Assembly: GCA_026745465.1 (NCBI GenBank)
Contig: JACYXH010000774.1
Location: forward strand, 48,501-112,500
Source: Lota lota
Taxonomy: Eukaryota; Chordata; Actinopteri; Gadiformes; Lotidae
DNA: 64,000 bases
Direction of reading: 5' to 3'
Position 1 is the stretch's first letter; each line of letters begins with the position of its first letter. Below are positions 22,836-36,200 of this stretch, piece after piece. The translations under genes and the position numbers were made by a program. The notes below the pieces were generated by a model that saw nothing but the letters and a program-made list of their open reading frames with translations, had not been told where the DNA came from and ran no database searches.

Positions 22836-24300
22836 GGTGTATGTATGTGTGTGTGTGTGCGTGTCATCTTGCCTTGGTACCTTTCTGAATACCTGCATGT
22901 AAAGGGTAGATACAAGATAAGAAGGAAAAAACACATAAGAATGCAACCCAACAAGATGACTCATTGAAGAGAAATGAAGGGAGAAAATAACCCTGCCTAT
23001 CAAACCCATGATAAATGATTACATTATAGATACTAAATGTTCATTGATTGTTTACTCTTACTAGTTCGTATAACCTTTAATGCTATAAAATCATCAACAC
23101 TTGCAGTCATGTTGAACATTTTCCATTTGGGTAACATATTAAACTATACCGTCCATTTGTATGTATGCTTCTGATTCATGAATAGCAATTGCATTTGTAC
23201 ACTTCTATGTCAACAAGTATTCACATGACTTCCAACTGTAAAGGAGGAGGAGGTAGAGGATGAGAAGGTAAAGGAGGAGGTAGTAGATGAGGAGGTAGAG
23301 GAGGAGGAGGTAGAGGAGCAGGTAGAGAAGGAGGTAGAGGAGAAGGTAGAGGAGGAGGAGGTAGAGGAGAAGGTAGAGGATGAGACGGTAGAGGAGGAGG
23401 AGGAGGTAGAGGAGGAGGTAGAGATGGAAGTTGAGAAAATCAGAGACGAGATGCAGACTGATTTCTTTTTACAAGAATCCTACGAACAGATTTTTGTTTT
23501 TGCAGTCTGCTGAATTATTTAACAGTAACTAATAAAGATTTTCTTTATGTTACCTTTGTGATTCTGTTCATTTATTTGATCAATGATAACCGATCATGAC
23601 ATCCATTGTCCAGACTAACAGTCTCCTGTATCATTTTCTTACAATAAGAGTTTTGATCTATTTTGGCCAAACTCATAATTGTACTGGTAATAAACATGAG
23701 AAACCCTTCCAACAATGTTCAGCATGATTTGTGATGGGACCTGGGTTGTGAGTACAGCCCAAGTGGACCTCATTGACAGGACCATACTGTAAATATGCTG
23801 TTCTGTATCAAACTCAATTACAACAACAAGTGATGACAGTTCACACACCTTGCTGTGCTGAGTTAGAAGTAGGTTTACCTAGCAAATACACTATTTATGT
23901 ATTATATATTTACTGTTTAGTATCATGGCAACAGTCTTTATATTTTCTGTTAAATTGCAGACCATTGTGGGACTACTGCCTATTTTCTATCTTTTTTTTA
24001 ACGTTCTCTTATATCACATTAATAGTGTGCGTGTTAGTGTTTTTGTGTGTGTGTGCGTGTGTGTGTGTGTGTGTGTGCGTGTCATCTTGCCTTGGCGCCT
24101 TTCTGAATACCTGCATGTAAAGGGTAGATACAAGATAAGAAGGAAAAAACACATAAGAATCCAACCCAAGAAGATGACTCATTGAAGAGAAATGAAGGGA
24201 GAAAATAACCCTGCCTATCAAAGGTAGAGGAGGAGGAGGAGGAGGAGGAGGAGGAGGAGGAGGAGGAGGAGGAGGAGGAGGAGGAGGAGGAGGAGGTAGA
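14815..24300 (+). repeat. Macrosatellite, units of about 1.4-1.5 kb, about seven
   Basis: Each full unit has, in order: a purine tract of GAGGTAGAGGAGGAGG type; TTTTTGCAGTCTGCTGAATTATTTAACAGTAACTAATAAAG; a block conserved nearly base for base with GTACAGCCCAAGTGGACCTCATTGACAGG; a (TG)n tract; CCTTGGTACCTTTCTGAATAC; and a closing segment ending in CTTCCAACTGTAAA. The closing motif recurs near 15909, 17397, 18926, 20400, 21826 and 23229 (spacings about 1490, 1530, 1475, 1425 and 1405). One unit is chimeric near 16597, where the TG tract and its flanks are missing. The last unit ends in a (GGA)n run at about 24222-24298. Glu/Val-rich plus-strand frames and a recurring minus-strand frame of about 70 codons fall out of the repeat and are not called as genes. 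Confidence 0.9.
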
Positions 24301-24960
24301 GGCGGAATTCAGAGGTGGGATGAGGACAGATTTTAATTTTTTCAGTAAGCCTACAAACTATGATTGCTTGCAGTTTGCTGAACAAATATTAATTACACAG
24401 GAACTACAGTACATCACACCATTTCTTGTGCTGTACTGAGTTAGAATTACCTAGCAAACTTCACTATTTACATAATAACATATTGACTGTTTTTTGTCAT
24501 GGTAACAGTCTTTATATTTACTGTTAAATTGCAGACAATTTGGCAACCCAGTAAAGAAAAGAGAACTGAAATTTCAAAAAAGGAGAAAAAATCTCAAAAG
24601 TTTACACTATTTTATGATTATGTAACATGTAATAAGAATGCATGAATACATTTTGAAGGATATTTGTTTCATTTTGGCAAAAGGTTATCTGTTGCTGTGC
24701 TTTGTGTGTAGAGGTTTGAGAAAATGAGCTATAGTATCAGGAAACGCATTCAAACAAATGAGAAAAAGTGTATTTGTGTCTTAATTGATTGTGTTCCTGT
24801 TGGTCCTACTGTAATGAAGGAGCTGCATCAGTGATGTGTCTCTACATGCTGTTTGAACTATCAAGTGTCTCTTTGTTTTTCGCTGTCTGAGCTTCTACAC
24901 ATCAAGGCTCTCTGTCTATAGTTCATATTTTAATGAAATTATTATTCTTCATCACTGAGT
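24301..24960. other. Sequence between the macrosatellite and the NLR gene
   Basis: The first 250 bases are a diverged partial macrosatellite unit (GCAGTTTGCTGAACAAATATTAATTACACAGGAAC; GTCATGGTAACAGTCTTTATATTTACTGTTAAATTGCAG). The rest is unique A/T-rich sequence with no exon seen. Confidence 0.5.
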
Positions 24961-24980
24961 GAGGTTATGGAAAGTCAGCC

Positions 24981-25115
24981 TATAAGAGGTTTGTCTGAGA
25001 GGAGTACAAACTGGGAGGGGAACTGGTCCAACTGGTTGGTTCACAACATAATTTCCTTGTTATAAGTCAGACGGTTTGGTGTGGCTCACTTCATTACAGC
25101 AGGAAGAAGACTAAG
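24981..25115 (+). promoter_or_regulatory. Putative NLR promoter and non-coding first exon
   Basis: TATAAGAG at 24981-24988 could act as a TATA box. The following stretch up to GACTAAG at 25115 ends at a good donor (GGTACTG), which would give a 5'UTR exon of about 100 bp. Inferred from position and a splice-like end only; transcript data would be needed. Confidence 0.35.
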
Positions 25116-25147
25116 GTACTGTTCTCAACTCTGATCCGTGATCATTA

Positions 25148-25151
<4 letters not shown>

Positions 25152-25195
<44 letters not shown>
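25152..25195. repeat. (TA)n microsatellite
   Basis: An uninterrupted TA run of about 22 repeats, in what would be the first NLR intron. Confidence 0.95.
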
Positions 25196-25197
<2 letters not shown>

Positions 25198-25344
25198 TAA
25201 CTTTGAAACTTATCAATAGGTTAATGGTTCGTTTTCTGTAAATACACGGTTAAAAACTTTTGTAAATATACGTATGCATTACTATTTGTCAAAATTACTA
25301 TATCATAATTTAGCCGATTCTTTATCCAAAGTGACTGACAGTGA

Positions 25345-25795
25345 ATTCAGATACAGATCATTTAGGAGCATGTAGGGGTTACACAGTACAGACACTGGTC
25401 ATTAAGGAGCAGGTAGGGGCTAGACAGTACAGAGACAGGTCATTAAGGAGCAGGTAGGGGTTAGACAGTACAGAGACAGGTCATTAAGGAGCAGGTAGGG
25501 GTTAGACAGTACAGAGACAGGTCATTAAGGAGCAGGTAGGGGTTAGACAGTACAGAGAACGTTCAATAAGGAGGAGGTAGGGGTTAGACAGTACAGAGAC
25601 AGCTCATTAAAGAGCAGGTAGGGGTTAGACAGTACAGAGACAGGTCAATAAGGAGGAGGTAGGGGTTAGACAGTACAGAGACAGGTCATTAAGGAGCAGG
25701 TAGGGGTTAGACAGTACAGAGACAGGTCATTAAGGAGGAGGTAGGGGTTAGACAGTACAGAGACAGGTCAATAAGGAGGAGGTAGGGGTTAGGGG
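25345..25795 (+). repeat. 41-bp minisatellite, about 11 copies
   Basis: The unit GTCATTAAGGAGCAGGTAGGGGTTAGACAGTACAGAGACAG appears in tandem with variants (GTCAATAAGGAGGAGG, CACTG). It is followed at 25815-25865 by a SINE-like B box (GGAGATCGAACCCAGAACC). Confidence 0.9.
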
Positions 25796-26504
25796 GCATA
25801 GTGCTGTCTACAGATTAAACTGCAGGCATTGGAGATCGAACCCAGAACCTTTCAGCTGGGATTCAAGCACCTGGTTAACGTTGAAATACTTATATTACGT
25901 ATTCTTGTGATTTAGGATTTGTCCTAAATCCCACGTGTCCTTGGGTGACTTTAAAGGTACTTAGGATGTAATGAACAGCTGTTATATTTGTAGTACTGTA
26001 TTATGAATAATAATATTATTATTATTAGTCAGACAGCCATCTTGGTTAGTGAAGGTGTTTAAACGTCCTCTTGTATTGGGTCTTGTTCTCTGTGGGCCTG
26101 TATCACAGATCTGGTTGTGATGTCATATTACATGAGGAAGTCCATATATGGTCATGACTTCAGAGCAGTTTAATCAGCACAGGAAACAGTAGGTATGACA
26201 TCTACAAGGTGAACTTGATCTTGATCAGACACATGTGAAACCCTTAGAGACCTTCTATGTGGAATGAGAAATAGTTATTTGAAATGTATGGGCAGCTTCT
26301 CCACATCTTTCACCTCTTTGAGAATGAGAGGGTGTATGAATCTGCATCTAGGAAAGACCACCCTGCCTCTCGTCCAAAGTAGACAGAGACAGACAACAGC
26401 CCCCTGTGACCGGCAATAAGCAGCTTATATACAAGCAGAGAATAAACAAACATGGCCGTAGAAACAATATGTAGTTGTGTTTGTGTCCAGGTCTCCGGTC
26501 TACT

Positions 26505-28654
26505 ATGAATGAGGAGAGAGAGGAGGGGGGTCCTACCTCTAAATCCACTCTGTCTGGGGAACATGGCCGCCAGAGCAAAGCTAAGAGGTAAGAAGAGGAT
26601 CTCTCACTGTCTGTGACTGTTGTCCATCTCAGAGCTCAGCAGTGATATATCATGACTCCATCATTAGTCTGAGTAAAAGCTGTGTGTGTGTTGTGTTGAA
26701 GCCCAGAGCAGCAGGAGAGAGCAGACTCCCCTGGACCCAGCTGTGTCTCTATGGAGAGTGACTGGTCTATGAATCCACCTGAAGTGTTTAAAGATGAAAA
26801 TCAGTCTCAGGAGAAGAGGTGAGGATTTATCAGAGATTATAAAATACAACATCTATCAAACATCCATACATCCTGGTTCTTGTTTTTCTAGAAGAGTCCA
26901 GCAGGAGAGAGCAGACTCCCCTGGACCCAGTTGTGTCTCCATGAAGCCTGACTGCTCTATGGATCTACTTGAAGTGTTTAAAGATGGAAATCAGTCTGTT
27001 GAGATAAGGTGAGGATTTTGCGAAGTTGGGCAATGTTTTTTGGATGGAAAAATGCTGTTTTAGTGATTTGGTTGACATGGTGTGAATGAGAGGAGGGATA
27101 AGGCTGTTTTAGTGATGTGGTTGACATGGTGTGAATGAGAGGAGGGATAAGGCTGTTTTAGTGATGTGGTTGACATGGTGTGAATGAGAGGAGGGATAAG
27201 GCTGTTTTAGTGATGTGGTTGACATGGTGTGAATGAGAGGAGGGATAAGGCTGTTTTAGTGATGTGGTTGACATGGTGTGAATGAGAGGAGGGATAAGAC
27301 TGTTTTAGTGATGTGGTTGACATGGTGTGAATGAGAGGAGGGATAAGGCTGTTTTAGTGATGTGGTTGACATGGTGTGAATGAGAGGAGAGATAAGGCTG
27401 TTTTAGTGTTGTGGTTGACATGGTGTGAATGAGAGGAGGGATAAGGCTGTTTTAGTGATGTGGTTGACATGGTGTGAATGAGAGGAGGGATAAGGCTGTT
27501 TTAGTGATGTGGTTGACATGGTGTGAATGAGAGGAGGGATAAGACTGTTTTATTGATGTGGTTGACATGGTGTGAATGAGAGGAGGGATAAGGCTGTTTT
27601 AGTGATGTGGTTGACATGGTGTGAATGAGAGGAGGGATAAGGCTGTTTTAGTGATGTGGTTGACATGGTGTGAATGAGAGGAGGGATAAGGCTGTTTTAG
27701 TGATGTGGTTGACATGGTGTGAATGAGAGGAGGGATAAGGCTGTTTTAGTGATGTGGTTGACATGGTGTGAATGAGAGGAGGGATAAGGCTGTTATAGTG
27801 ATGTGGTTGACATGGTGTGAATGAGAGGAGGGATAAGGCTGTTTAGTGATGTGGTTGACATGGTGTGAATGAGAGGAGAGATAAGGCTGTTTTAGTGATG
27901 TGGTTGACATGGTGTGAATGAGAGGAGGGATAAGGCTGTTTTAGTGATGTGGTTGACATGGTGTGAATGAGAGGAGGGATAAGGCTGTTTTAGTGATGTG
28001 GTTGACATGGTGTGAATGAGAGGAGGGATAAGGCTGTTATAGTGATGTGGTTGACATGGTGTGAATGAGAGGAGGGATAAGGCTGTTTAGTGATGCGGTT
28101 GACATGGTGTGAATGAGAGGAGAGATAAGGCTGTTTTAGTGATGTGGTTGACATGGTGTGAATGAGAGGAGGGATAAGGCTGTTTTAGTGATGTGGTTGA
28201 CATGGTGTGAATGAGAGGAGGGATAAGGCTGTTTTAGTGATGTGGTTGACATGGTGTGAATGAGAGGAGGGATAAGGCTGTTTTAGTGATGTGGTTGACA
28301 TGGTGTGAATGAGAGGAGGGATCAAAGATGATGCTGAGATTTCAGACCTGGGCTGAAGGAGTGGCAGTGGAGCCATCAATGTTGAGTGACAAGTCACGGG
28401 TGGTGTGGCTGAGGGCAGTCCTGGTGATAGTCTCTGGGGTGATCCGGTTCTGGCTGGTTGGGTTCAGGGGGCAGGAGGGCACTTGGTTGGTGATTGTTTC
28501 AATGTATAATTGTGTGTGTGTGTTCTCTCCAGACTCCACCAGGAGAGGTCAAAGGTTACCAGTGCTCAGTCTTTAGAGCAGCATCAAACAGAGCTGAAAC
28601 AGATGCATTTGTCTGTGATGAACCAGCAGAAACTTGCTGACACACTGTGGGGTG
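26505..28654 (+). CDS. NLR N-terminal exon cassette 1 (four exons)
   Basis: Exon 1 (acceptor at 26490, ATG at 26505) encodes [20 protein letters not shown] and ends at 26587. Exons 26702-26818 and 26892-27008 each encode 39 residues of the repeat (Q)[14 protein letters not shown](E/K). Exon 28533-28654 encodes [16 protein letters not shown] then [12 protein letters not shown] and ends in phase 1. The leader is hydrophilic, with no recognisable death-fold domain. That is usual for this fish NLR group. Confidence 0.75.
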
Positions 28655-30251
28655 GTAAGAGACTCTTATTTTGAAAACAGAGCAGTAAGAAACTCTTACT
28701 TGTTTTCTCCGGACCAAATTAGATCAGGTAAAATTCTACATTTCTGTGTTTTCCATGTAAAGAATATCTTTCCTCTTGGAGGTTAAATGGTTTGATCCAG
28801 ATAGTATATAGGATTACTGTGTGTCTATCAGGTTAAAGAATGTTAAAGAATATGCTGTACACATCAGTACTGTGGTGAGGTCAGTGTGGTTGTGTTGTGG
28901 GGTTAATATTGATGGTCTATGACAGCTGTAACGGTTTAGTGTGATGTTGTTACAATGATCTACTCTCTTAATAAACAGCCAAAGTTCAAAAGGCAAATTA
29001 AGTTATGAATGTGTCCAGGTCTCCAGTCCACTATGAATGAGGAGAGAGAGGAGGGGGGTCCTACCTCTAAAACCACTCTGTCTGGGGAACATGGCCGCCA
29101 GAGCAAAGCTAAGAGGTAAGAAGAGGATCTCTCACTGTCTGTGACTGTTGTCCATCTCAGAGCTCAGCAGTGATATATCATGACTCCATCATTAGTCTGA
29201 GTAAAAGCTGTGTGTGTGTTGTGTTGAAGCCCAGAGCAGCAGGAGAGAGCAGACTCCCCTGGACCCAGCTGTGTCTGCATGAAGAGTGACCACTCTATGT
29301 ATATACCTGTTAACTTTAAAGATGGAAATCACCAACCTCCTAAGAAAAGGTGAGGATTTATCAAACAAATGTTCACATTAAACAACATCCACAAATTTTA
29401 ACTTCCAGATGTTTGTTATTCTAGAAGGAGGCAGGAGAGAGCAGACTTCCCTGGACCCAGCTGTGTCTCCATGAAGAGTGACTGGTCTATGGAACTACCG
29501 TATAACTTTAAAGATGGAAATAAGTCCATTGAGAAGAGGTAAGGATTTATCAGAGATGATAAATATACAGAATATATCAAATATCCATAAATCTTATGAG
29601 GATAAGTTTGAATGAGAGGAGGGATACGGCTGTTTTAGTGATGTGGTTGACATGGTGTGAATGAGTGGAGGGATAAGGCTGTTTTAGTGATGTGGTTGAC
29701 ATGGTGTGAATGAGAGGAGGGATAAGGCTGTTTTAGTGATGTGGTTGACATGGTGTGAATGAGAGGAGGGATAAGGCTGTTTTAGTGATGTGGTTGACAT
29801 GGTGTGAATGAGAGGAGGGATAAGGCTGTTTTAGTGATATGGTTGACATGGTGTGAATGAGAGGAGGGATAAGGCTGTTTTAGTGATGTGGTTGACATGG
29901 TGTGAATGAGAGGAGGGATAAGGCTGTTTTAGTGATGTGGTTGACATGGTGTGAATGAGAGGAGGGAGAAGGCTGTTTTAGTGATGTGGTTGACATGGTG
30001 TGAATGAGAGGAGGGATAAGGCTGTTTTAGTGATGTGGTTGACAGGGTGTGAATGAGAGGAGGGATCAAGGATGATGCTGAGATTTTAGACCTGGGTGGT
30101 GGAAGTGGCAGTGAAGCCATCAATGTTGAGTGACAAGTCCAGGGGGTGTGACTGAGGGAAGTCCTGGTGATAGTCTCTGGGGTGATCCGGTTCTGGCTGC
30201 TTGTGTTCAGGGGTCAGGAGGGTACTTGGTTGGTGATTGTTTCAATGTATA

Positions 30252-30285
<34 letters not shown>

Positions 30286-33200
30286 CTCCAGACTCCACCA
30301 GGAGAGGTCAAAGGTTACCATTGCTCAGTCTGTAGAGCAGCATCAAACAGAGCTGGAACAGATGCAGTTGTCTGTGATGAACCAGCAGAAACTTGCTGAC
30401 ACACCAGGGGATGGTAAGAGACTCTTATTTTGAGAACACAGCAGAAAGAAAGTCTTACTTGTTTTCTCCAGACCAAATTAGATCAGGTAGATTTCTACAT
30501 TTATGTATTTTCCATGTAAAACTATCTTTCCTCTTGGAGGTTAAATGGTTTGATCCAGATATGTAGGGTTATTGTGAGGGTATCAGGTTAAATGGTTGGA
30601 TTCAGATGTGTAGGGTTATTTTGGGGGTATCAGGTTAAATGGTTTGATCGAGATATATAGGGTTATTGTGGGTCTATCAGGTTAAATAATGTTAAACAAT
30701 ATATTGCAGATCAACAGCAGAATAACTCAGCGGAAGAGATGCAACAATATCTTGTTATATCAGCATAGCAAGTCACTTTCCACTGATTCACTATCATTAG
30801 TACTATCATTAGACCAATCATATTGCTGTTGAAATAACAAAAAAATCCTGAACATTTTGAATCTGTAACATGGAGTCCTTGTCATGACCAGCTTTTCCGA
30901 ACACAAGTAATGAAGCAACTAAATATCATGAGGTTGATAATTGTACAGGAAATATTGACATGTTTCCACTGATGTCACCATCCACCAACTGATGTCTTCT
31001 GTTGTTTTCTCATTTAGGACCTGTTGCTGTTGAGTGCCAACATAACATCAAGTCCCGTTTGAAGAAGAAGTTCAGGTGTGTGTTTGAGGGAATCCCTAAA
31101 GCAGGACAGCCAACACCTCTGAATGACTTCTACACAGAGCTCTTCATCACAGACAGAGGCAGTGGAGAGGTCAACAAGGAACATGAGGTCAGACTGATTG
31201 AAACAGCTTCCAGGAAACCAGCCAAGGAGGAAACACCAATCAGATGTGAAGACATCTTTAAACCCTTACCTGGACAAAATCAACCAATCAGAACAATAAT
31301 GACAACTGGAGTGGCCGGCATTGGTAAAACCGTCTTAACACACAAGTTCACTCTGGACTGGGCTGAAGGCAAAGCCAACCACGACATACACTTCACATTT
31401 CTCTTTACTTTCAGAGAGCTGAATTTACTGAAAGGGAAAGAGTTTAGCTTGGTGGAACTTCTTCATCACTTCTTTATTGAGACCAAAGAAGCAGGAATCT
31501 GCAGATATGACCGGTTCCAAGTTGTCTTCATCTTGGATGGTCTGGATGAGTGTCGACTTCCTCTGGACTTCCAGAACAACCAGATCTGGACTGATGTCAC
31601 AGAGCCGACCTCGGTGGACGTGCTGCTGACAAACCTCATCAGGGGCTACCTGCTTCCGTCCGCTCGCATCTGGATAACCACACGCCCTGCGGCAGCCAAT
31701 CAGATCCCTGCTGAGTGTGTTGACATGGTGACAGAGGTGAGAGGGTTCACCGACCCACAGAAGGAGGAATTCTTCAGGAAGAGATTCAGAGAGGAGACGC
31801 TGGCCAGCACAATCATCTCCCATATCAAGACATCACGAAGCCTCCACATCATGTGTCACATCCCAGTCTTCTGTTGGATCACTGCTACTGTTCTGGAAGA
31901 CTTCTTCAAAACATCTCAGAGAGAAGAAGAGATGCCCAAGACTGTGACTCAGATGTACATCCACTTCCTGAGGGTTCAGTCCATACAGGGGGACAGGAAG
32001 TATCATGGGAGAGCTGAAACAGATCCACGCTGGAGTTCAGAGAGCAGGAAGATAATTGTTTCTTTGGGAAAACTGGCTTTTGACCAGCTGGAGAAAGGCA
32101 ACCTGATCTTCTACGAGGCAGACCTGGCAGAGTGTGGCATCGATATCAGAGCAGCCTCAGTGTACTCAGGAGTGTTCACCCAGATCTTTAAAGAGGAGTG
32201 TGGGCTGTACCAGGACAAGGTGTTCTGCTTTGTCCATCTGAGCATCCAGGAGTTTCTGGCTGCCCTTCATGTCTTTCTGTCCTTCATCGACACTGGTGTT
32301 AATCTGCTCTCAGAAGAACAACCAACCTCCATGGAAGACAAACTTCTCCTCCTCTACCAGAGTGCTGTTGACAAGGCCTTACAGAGTGAGAATGGACACC
32401 TGGACTTGTTCCTCCGCTTCCTCCTGGGTCTCTCTCTGGAGACCAATCAGATTCTCCTACGAGGAATGCTGGGACGGACAGGAAATAGCTCATGGACCAA
32501 CGAGGAAGCAGTGTCTTACATCAAGGAGAAGATAGGTGAAGATCTCTCTCCAGAGAGAAGCATCAATCTGTTCCACTGTCTGAATGAGCTGAACGACCGT
32601 TCTCTAGTGGAGGAGATCCAACAGTACCTGACATCAGGAAGTCTCTCCACAGAATCTCTCTCCCCTGCTCAGTGGTCAGCTCTGGTCTTCATCTTACTGT
32701 CATCAGAAGAGGAGCTGGATGTGTTTGACCTGAAGCAATACTCTGCTTCAGAGGAGGGTCTTCTGAGGCTTCTGAGGTCTTCTGAGGCTGCTGCCAGTGG
32801 TCAAAGCCTCCATAACATCTCTGTAGGTGTACTAATAACATGTATTTCAATATACACACTAAAATATACCTAATACTAGGATTTAGAATAACATACAAAT
32901 TATCTCTGTAGTTTAACTAATAACATGTATTACAATACACAACACAATATACATACTAATATAATATAAAATTATAAAAACATACAGAAAATATATGTAG
33001 GTTCACTAATAACATGTAATACAATTATAAATAAGTTATTGTTGAAATGTAGTTACTGTTGTTATTGTTATTGTTGAAATGTAGGTTTATTATTAGGAAG
33101 TAGGAAGTTTATTATTAATAAAAGTTAACTCACTTATTTAAAACATTTTAACCTTGTTCAGTACATTTGGTTATATGGACTCTATTTGGGTTTAACCAAT

Positions 33201-36200
33201 AGGAAGGGTTCCAGGAAACTTCCAGGTCATTTGGGGATGGGTGAGAGGTCACGAGCGTGCGGGAAAAAGGAGAGAGAGGGAAGAGACAAGGGATCGCCCA
33301 GCTAAATGATATTTAAACATTTACATATTAGTTACATATTAGTTGTTTGACGGTTAAATGAGGACGGGAGAGAGTGTGTTTGGGGGTTGTTTTATTCGTG
33401 TTTCTGTTCGTGTCGGGGATGTTTTGGTCGTTTGGTGTAAAGCTAGCTCGGTTTGCTAACCGCCTTAGCATCCTCTGAACGGGATTTGAATCATCAGAGT
33501 AGCGCACGAGGATAGTCCACAGCAGGGGGTCAGGTAGCGCGCGGTTCCCCTGACGAAGATCATCCCGGGATTCCAGTTTCTTCATCCGTCGTCTCCTCTC
33601 CCTATAACGGTACCGGGACTTTGTTTTGCTCACGTTAAGAGTGAACAGTCTATCGTGTTGCGACACAGAGCCGTACAGGCCTGCAACGTTTATGGCGGCA
33701 TATCACTGACAAAAGTCTCAAGCAAAAATGACTTTGTGCGCGCACACAACTAACACATCTGTGCACACTAATCATTATTCTAAACACCAACTGCACTCGC
33801 GCTCAGTATTTCTCTGATCACGAGAGCAATAATAAAGCCTGTGAGGAAGAAACGATTCTTTGAGCGCGCACGTAAAGTGAAGCAGCACGCAACTGACGCC
33901 CCCGTGCGCACAAATGATGTCAATGTCTACACACTATACATAATATTGGAATATAACTTCTAATAATATACAAAACATCTCTGGAGATGTACTAATAACA
34001 TGTATTACAATACAATGCATAATATACCTAATACTACAATAAAAAGTAAATTAATGAACAAAACCATTACAAATACTACAAAACTACTATTCAATATTAA
34101 ACATTTTACACCCAGTATTAAATTTTAATAATGATTTAATGTATTCAGTCGCGTATATTAGTTAAATTAATAAAACATTTCTAATTAAAGATCAAAGATC
34201 CTAACATGTTCTGTTTATTTTGTGTGAAGGCTGAATGGCTGTCATCTGTCAGAGAGATGCTGTGAAGCTCTGGCCTCAGTTCTCAGCTCTAACTCCTCTA
34301 GTCTGAGAGAGCTGGACCTGAGTACCAATGATCTGCAGGATTCAGGAGTGAAGCTGCTCTCTGCTGGACTGGGGAGTCCACACTGTACACTGGAAACTCT
34401 CAGGTCAGTTATCAGCCTCTTCTTCAAACTGTCCTATTAACTGCTAGTATGTTATATGTTATATAACTCTGGCCAGTTGATCTGAGGGTTAGGGGTTGCT
34501 GTCCTGTTAACTGCTACTATGTTATGTATGTTATATGTTATGTAACTCTGGCCAGCTGATGTGAGGGTTAGGGGTTGCTGTCCTGTTAACTGCTAGTATG
34601 TTATGAGTTAACAGGTTATTCTAGCTCACAGAACGCTGGCCAGCTGATGTGAGGGTTAGGGGTTGCTGTCCTGTTTACTGCTAGTATATTTTGTATGTTA
34701 TATGTTATGTAACTCTGGCTAGCTAATGTGAGGGTTAGGGGTTGATGTCCTGTTAACTGCTAGTATGTTATGTATGTTATATGTTATGTAACTCTGGCCA
34801 GCTGATGTGAGGGTTAGGGGTTGCTGTCCTGTTAACTGCTAGTATGTCACTTTTGATGTCTTGACTTCGACCACAGGACTTCCTGCTCTCAAAACACTGT
34901 CAAAGGACTCACCACAATGGGTCACTAGGATCCTTGTGAGATTTGGTTACAGGTCTCGTTCTCCTGTCTTCAGCTGAGCGATGGCATCTCAGCCAAGTTG
35001 TCACATATCCTGTCAGATCCCACTGGTTTGGAGGGGTCCCATGTAGATTGATGAACATCAAGGCGGCTACCCGTTCAATTAGTAACTTTGCGTGGGTAGG
35101 GTTGATTATTTGGTTAATCTGAATCCCCTTTTGCACTCAGCAGTGCTGCATGGGATGACTTTAGTGCATTTCATTAAAGAGCTCATCAGGTATAGCATCC
35201 CCAGTGCTCTCGATAAAGTCCCTGAATCCATTAATTGCATAAACAGTTGGAAATCTGAATCGTTTGCAGAGTTCACCTATTTCCACCTCTCTAAAACCGG
35301 GCGGCATATTCTGTGCTGGTGGCCAGTTGTATTTTTCTGGCTACTTGCCATTTTACCACACTTTCAGGTTATAAAGTAGTGAGGAAGAGCTGCTGTTGGT
35401 GTTCAAATTACACAGGCTAGTGGAGTGTCAGGGTTTTGGTTAAAAAAAAAATGGGGGGAAATTTTGCTTTTTGTTATTTATTTATTTTTTACATTATTGG
35501 AGAGGGTTGCGTGATTTGAGCACTTGTTTTTACCATTGGCAATAACGTTGTTTTAATATTAACATTTTAAAAATAATATATATTTATTTTAATTACATAA
35601 AAATAAAGTAATACTCTAAGAATTGGGGAACGTTGTTCACCCCCCACTACACCCCTGGTTGTGACACCACACCTGAGCCCGTACAGGCCTGCAACGTCCA
35701 TGGGGGCAAATCACTGCCAAAGAAATGTCTTCGCACGCGCGCTTAACTAACACATACGTGCACACAAATCATTGTAAACACTAACTGTACTCGCGCTCAG
35801 TATTTCTCTGATCGCAGAGAGCAATAATAAAGCCTGTGAGGAAGAAACGATTCATTGAGAAATGATTAATTGATTAAATTATTTAAATTGAGCGCGCATG
35901 TAAAGTGAAGCAGCGCACAACTGACACCCCGTGAGCACAAATGCTGTCTTTGCTCTCGTGCTCGCACACAATATACATAATATTGGAATATAACTTCTAA
36001 TAATATATAAATATTCTCTGTAGATGTCCTAATAACATGTATTACAATAATACATAATTGTAGCAACGTCTAAGCTACAGGCCAGGGTAAAAACCACACA
36101 AAGAGTTAACGCAAGAAATGTCTTATTTTCCTTCAAACAAAAACCAAGATTCACCGTCCTTCTTGGACACGTACGTTCGACTCTAATCAGTCTTCCCGAC

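Noticed and set aside
22655..23009. Cys/Val and His/Thr frames over (TG)n tracts (here and near 53700, 54300, 57240, 39700)
   Set aside because: Dinucleotide repeat translations.
33328..33666. Minus-strand 112-codon frame in an NLR intron
   Set aside because: Basic, low-information sequence without splice sites or a known motif. Not repeated in the duplicated intron block.
35092..35379. 95-codon plus-strand frame
   Set aside because: It is the opposite strand of the hAT transposase remnant. No motif of its own.
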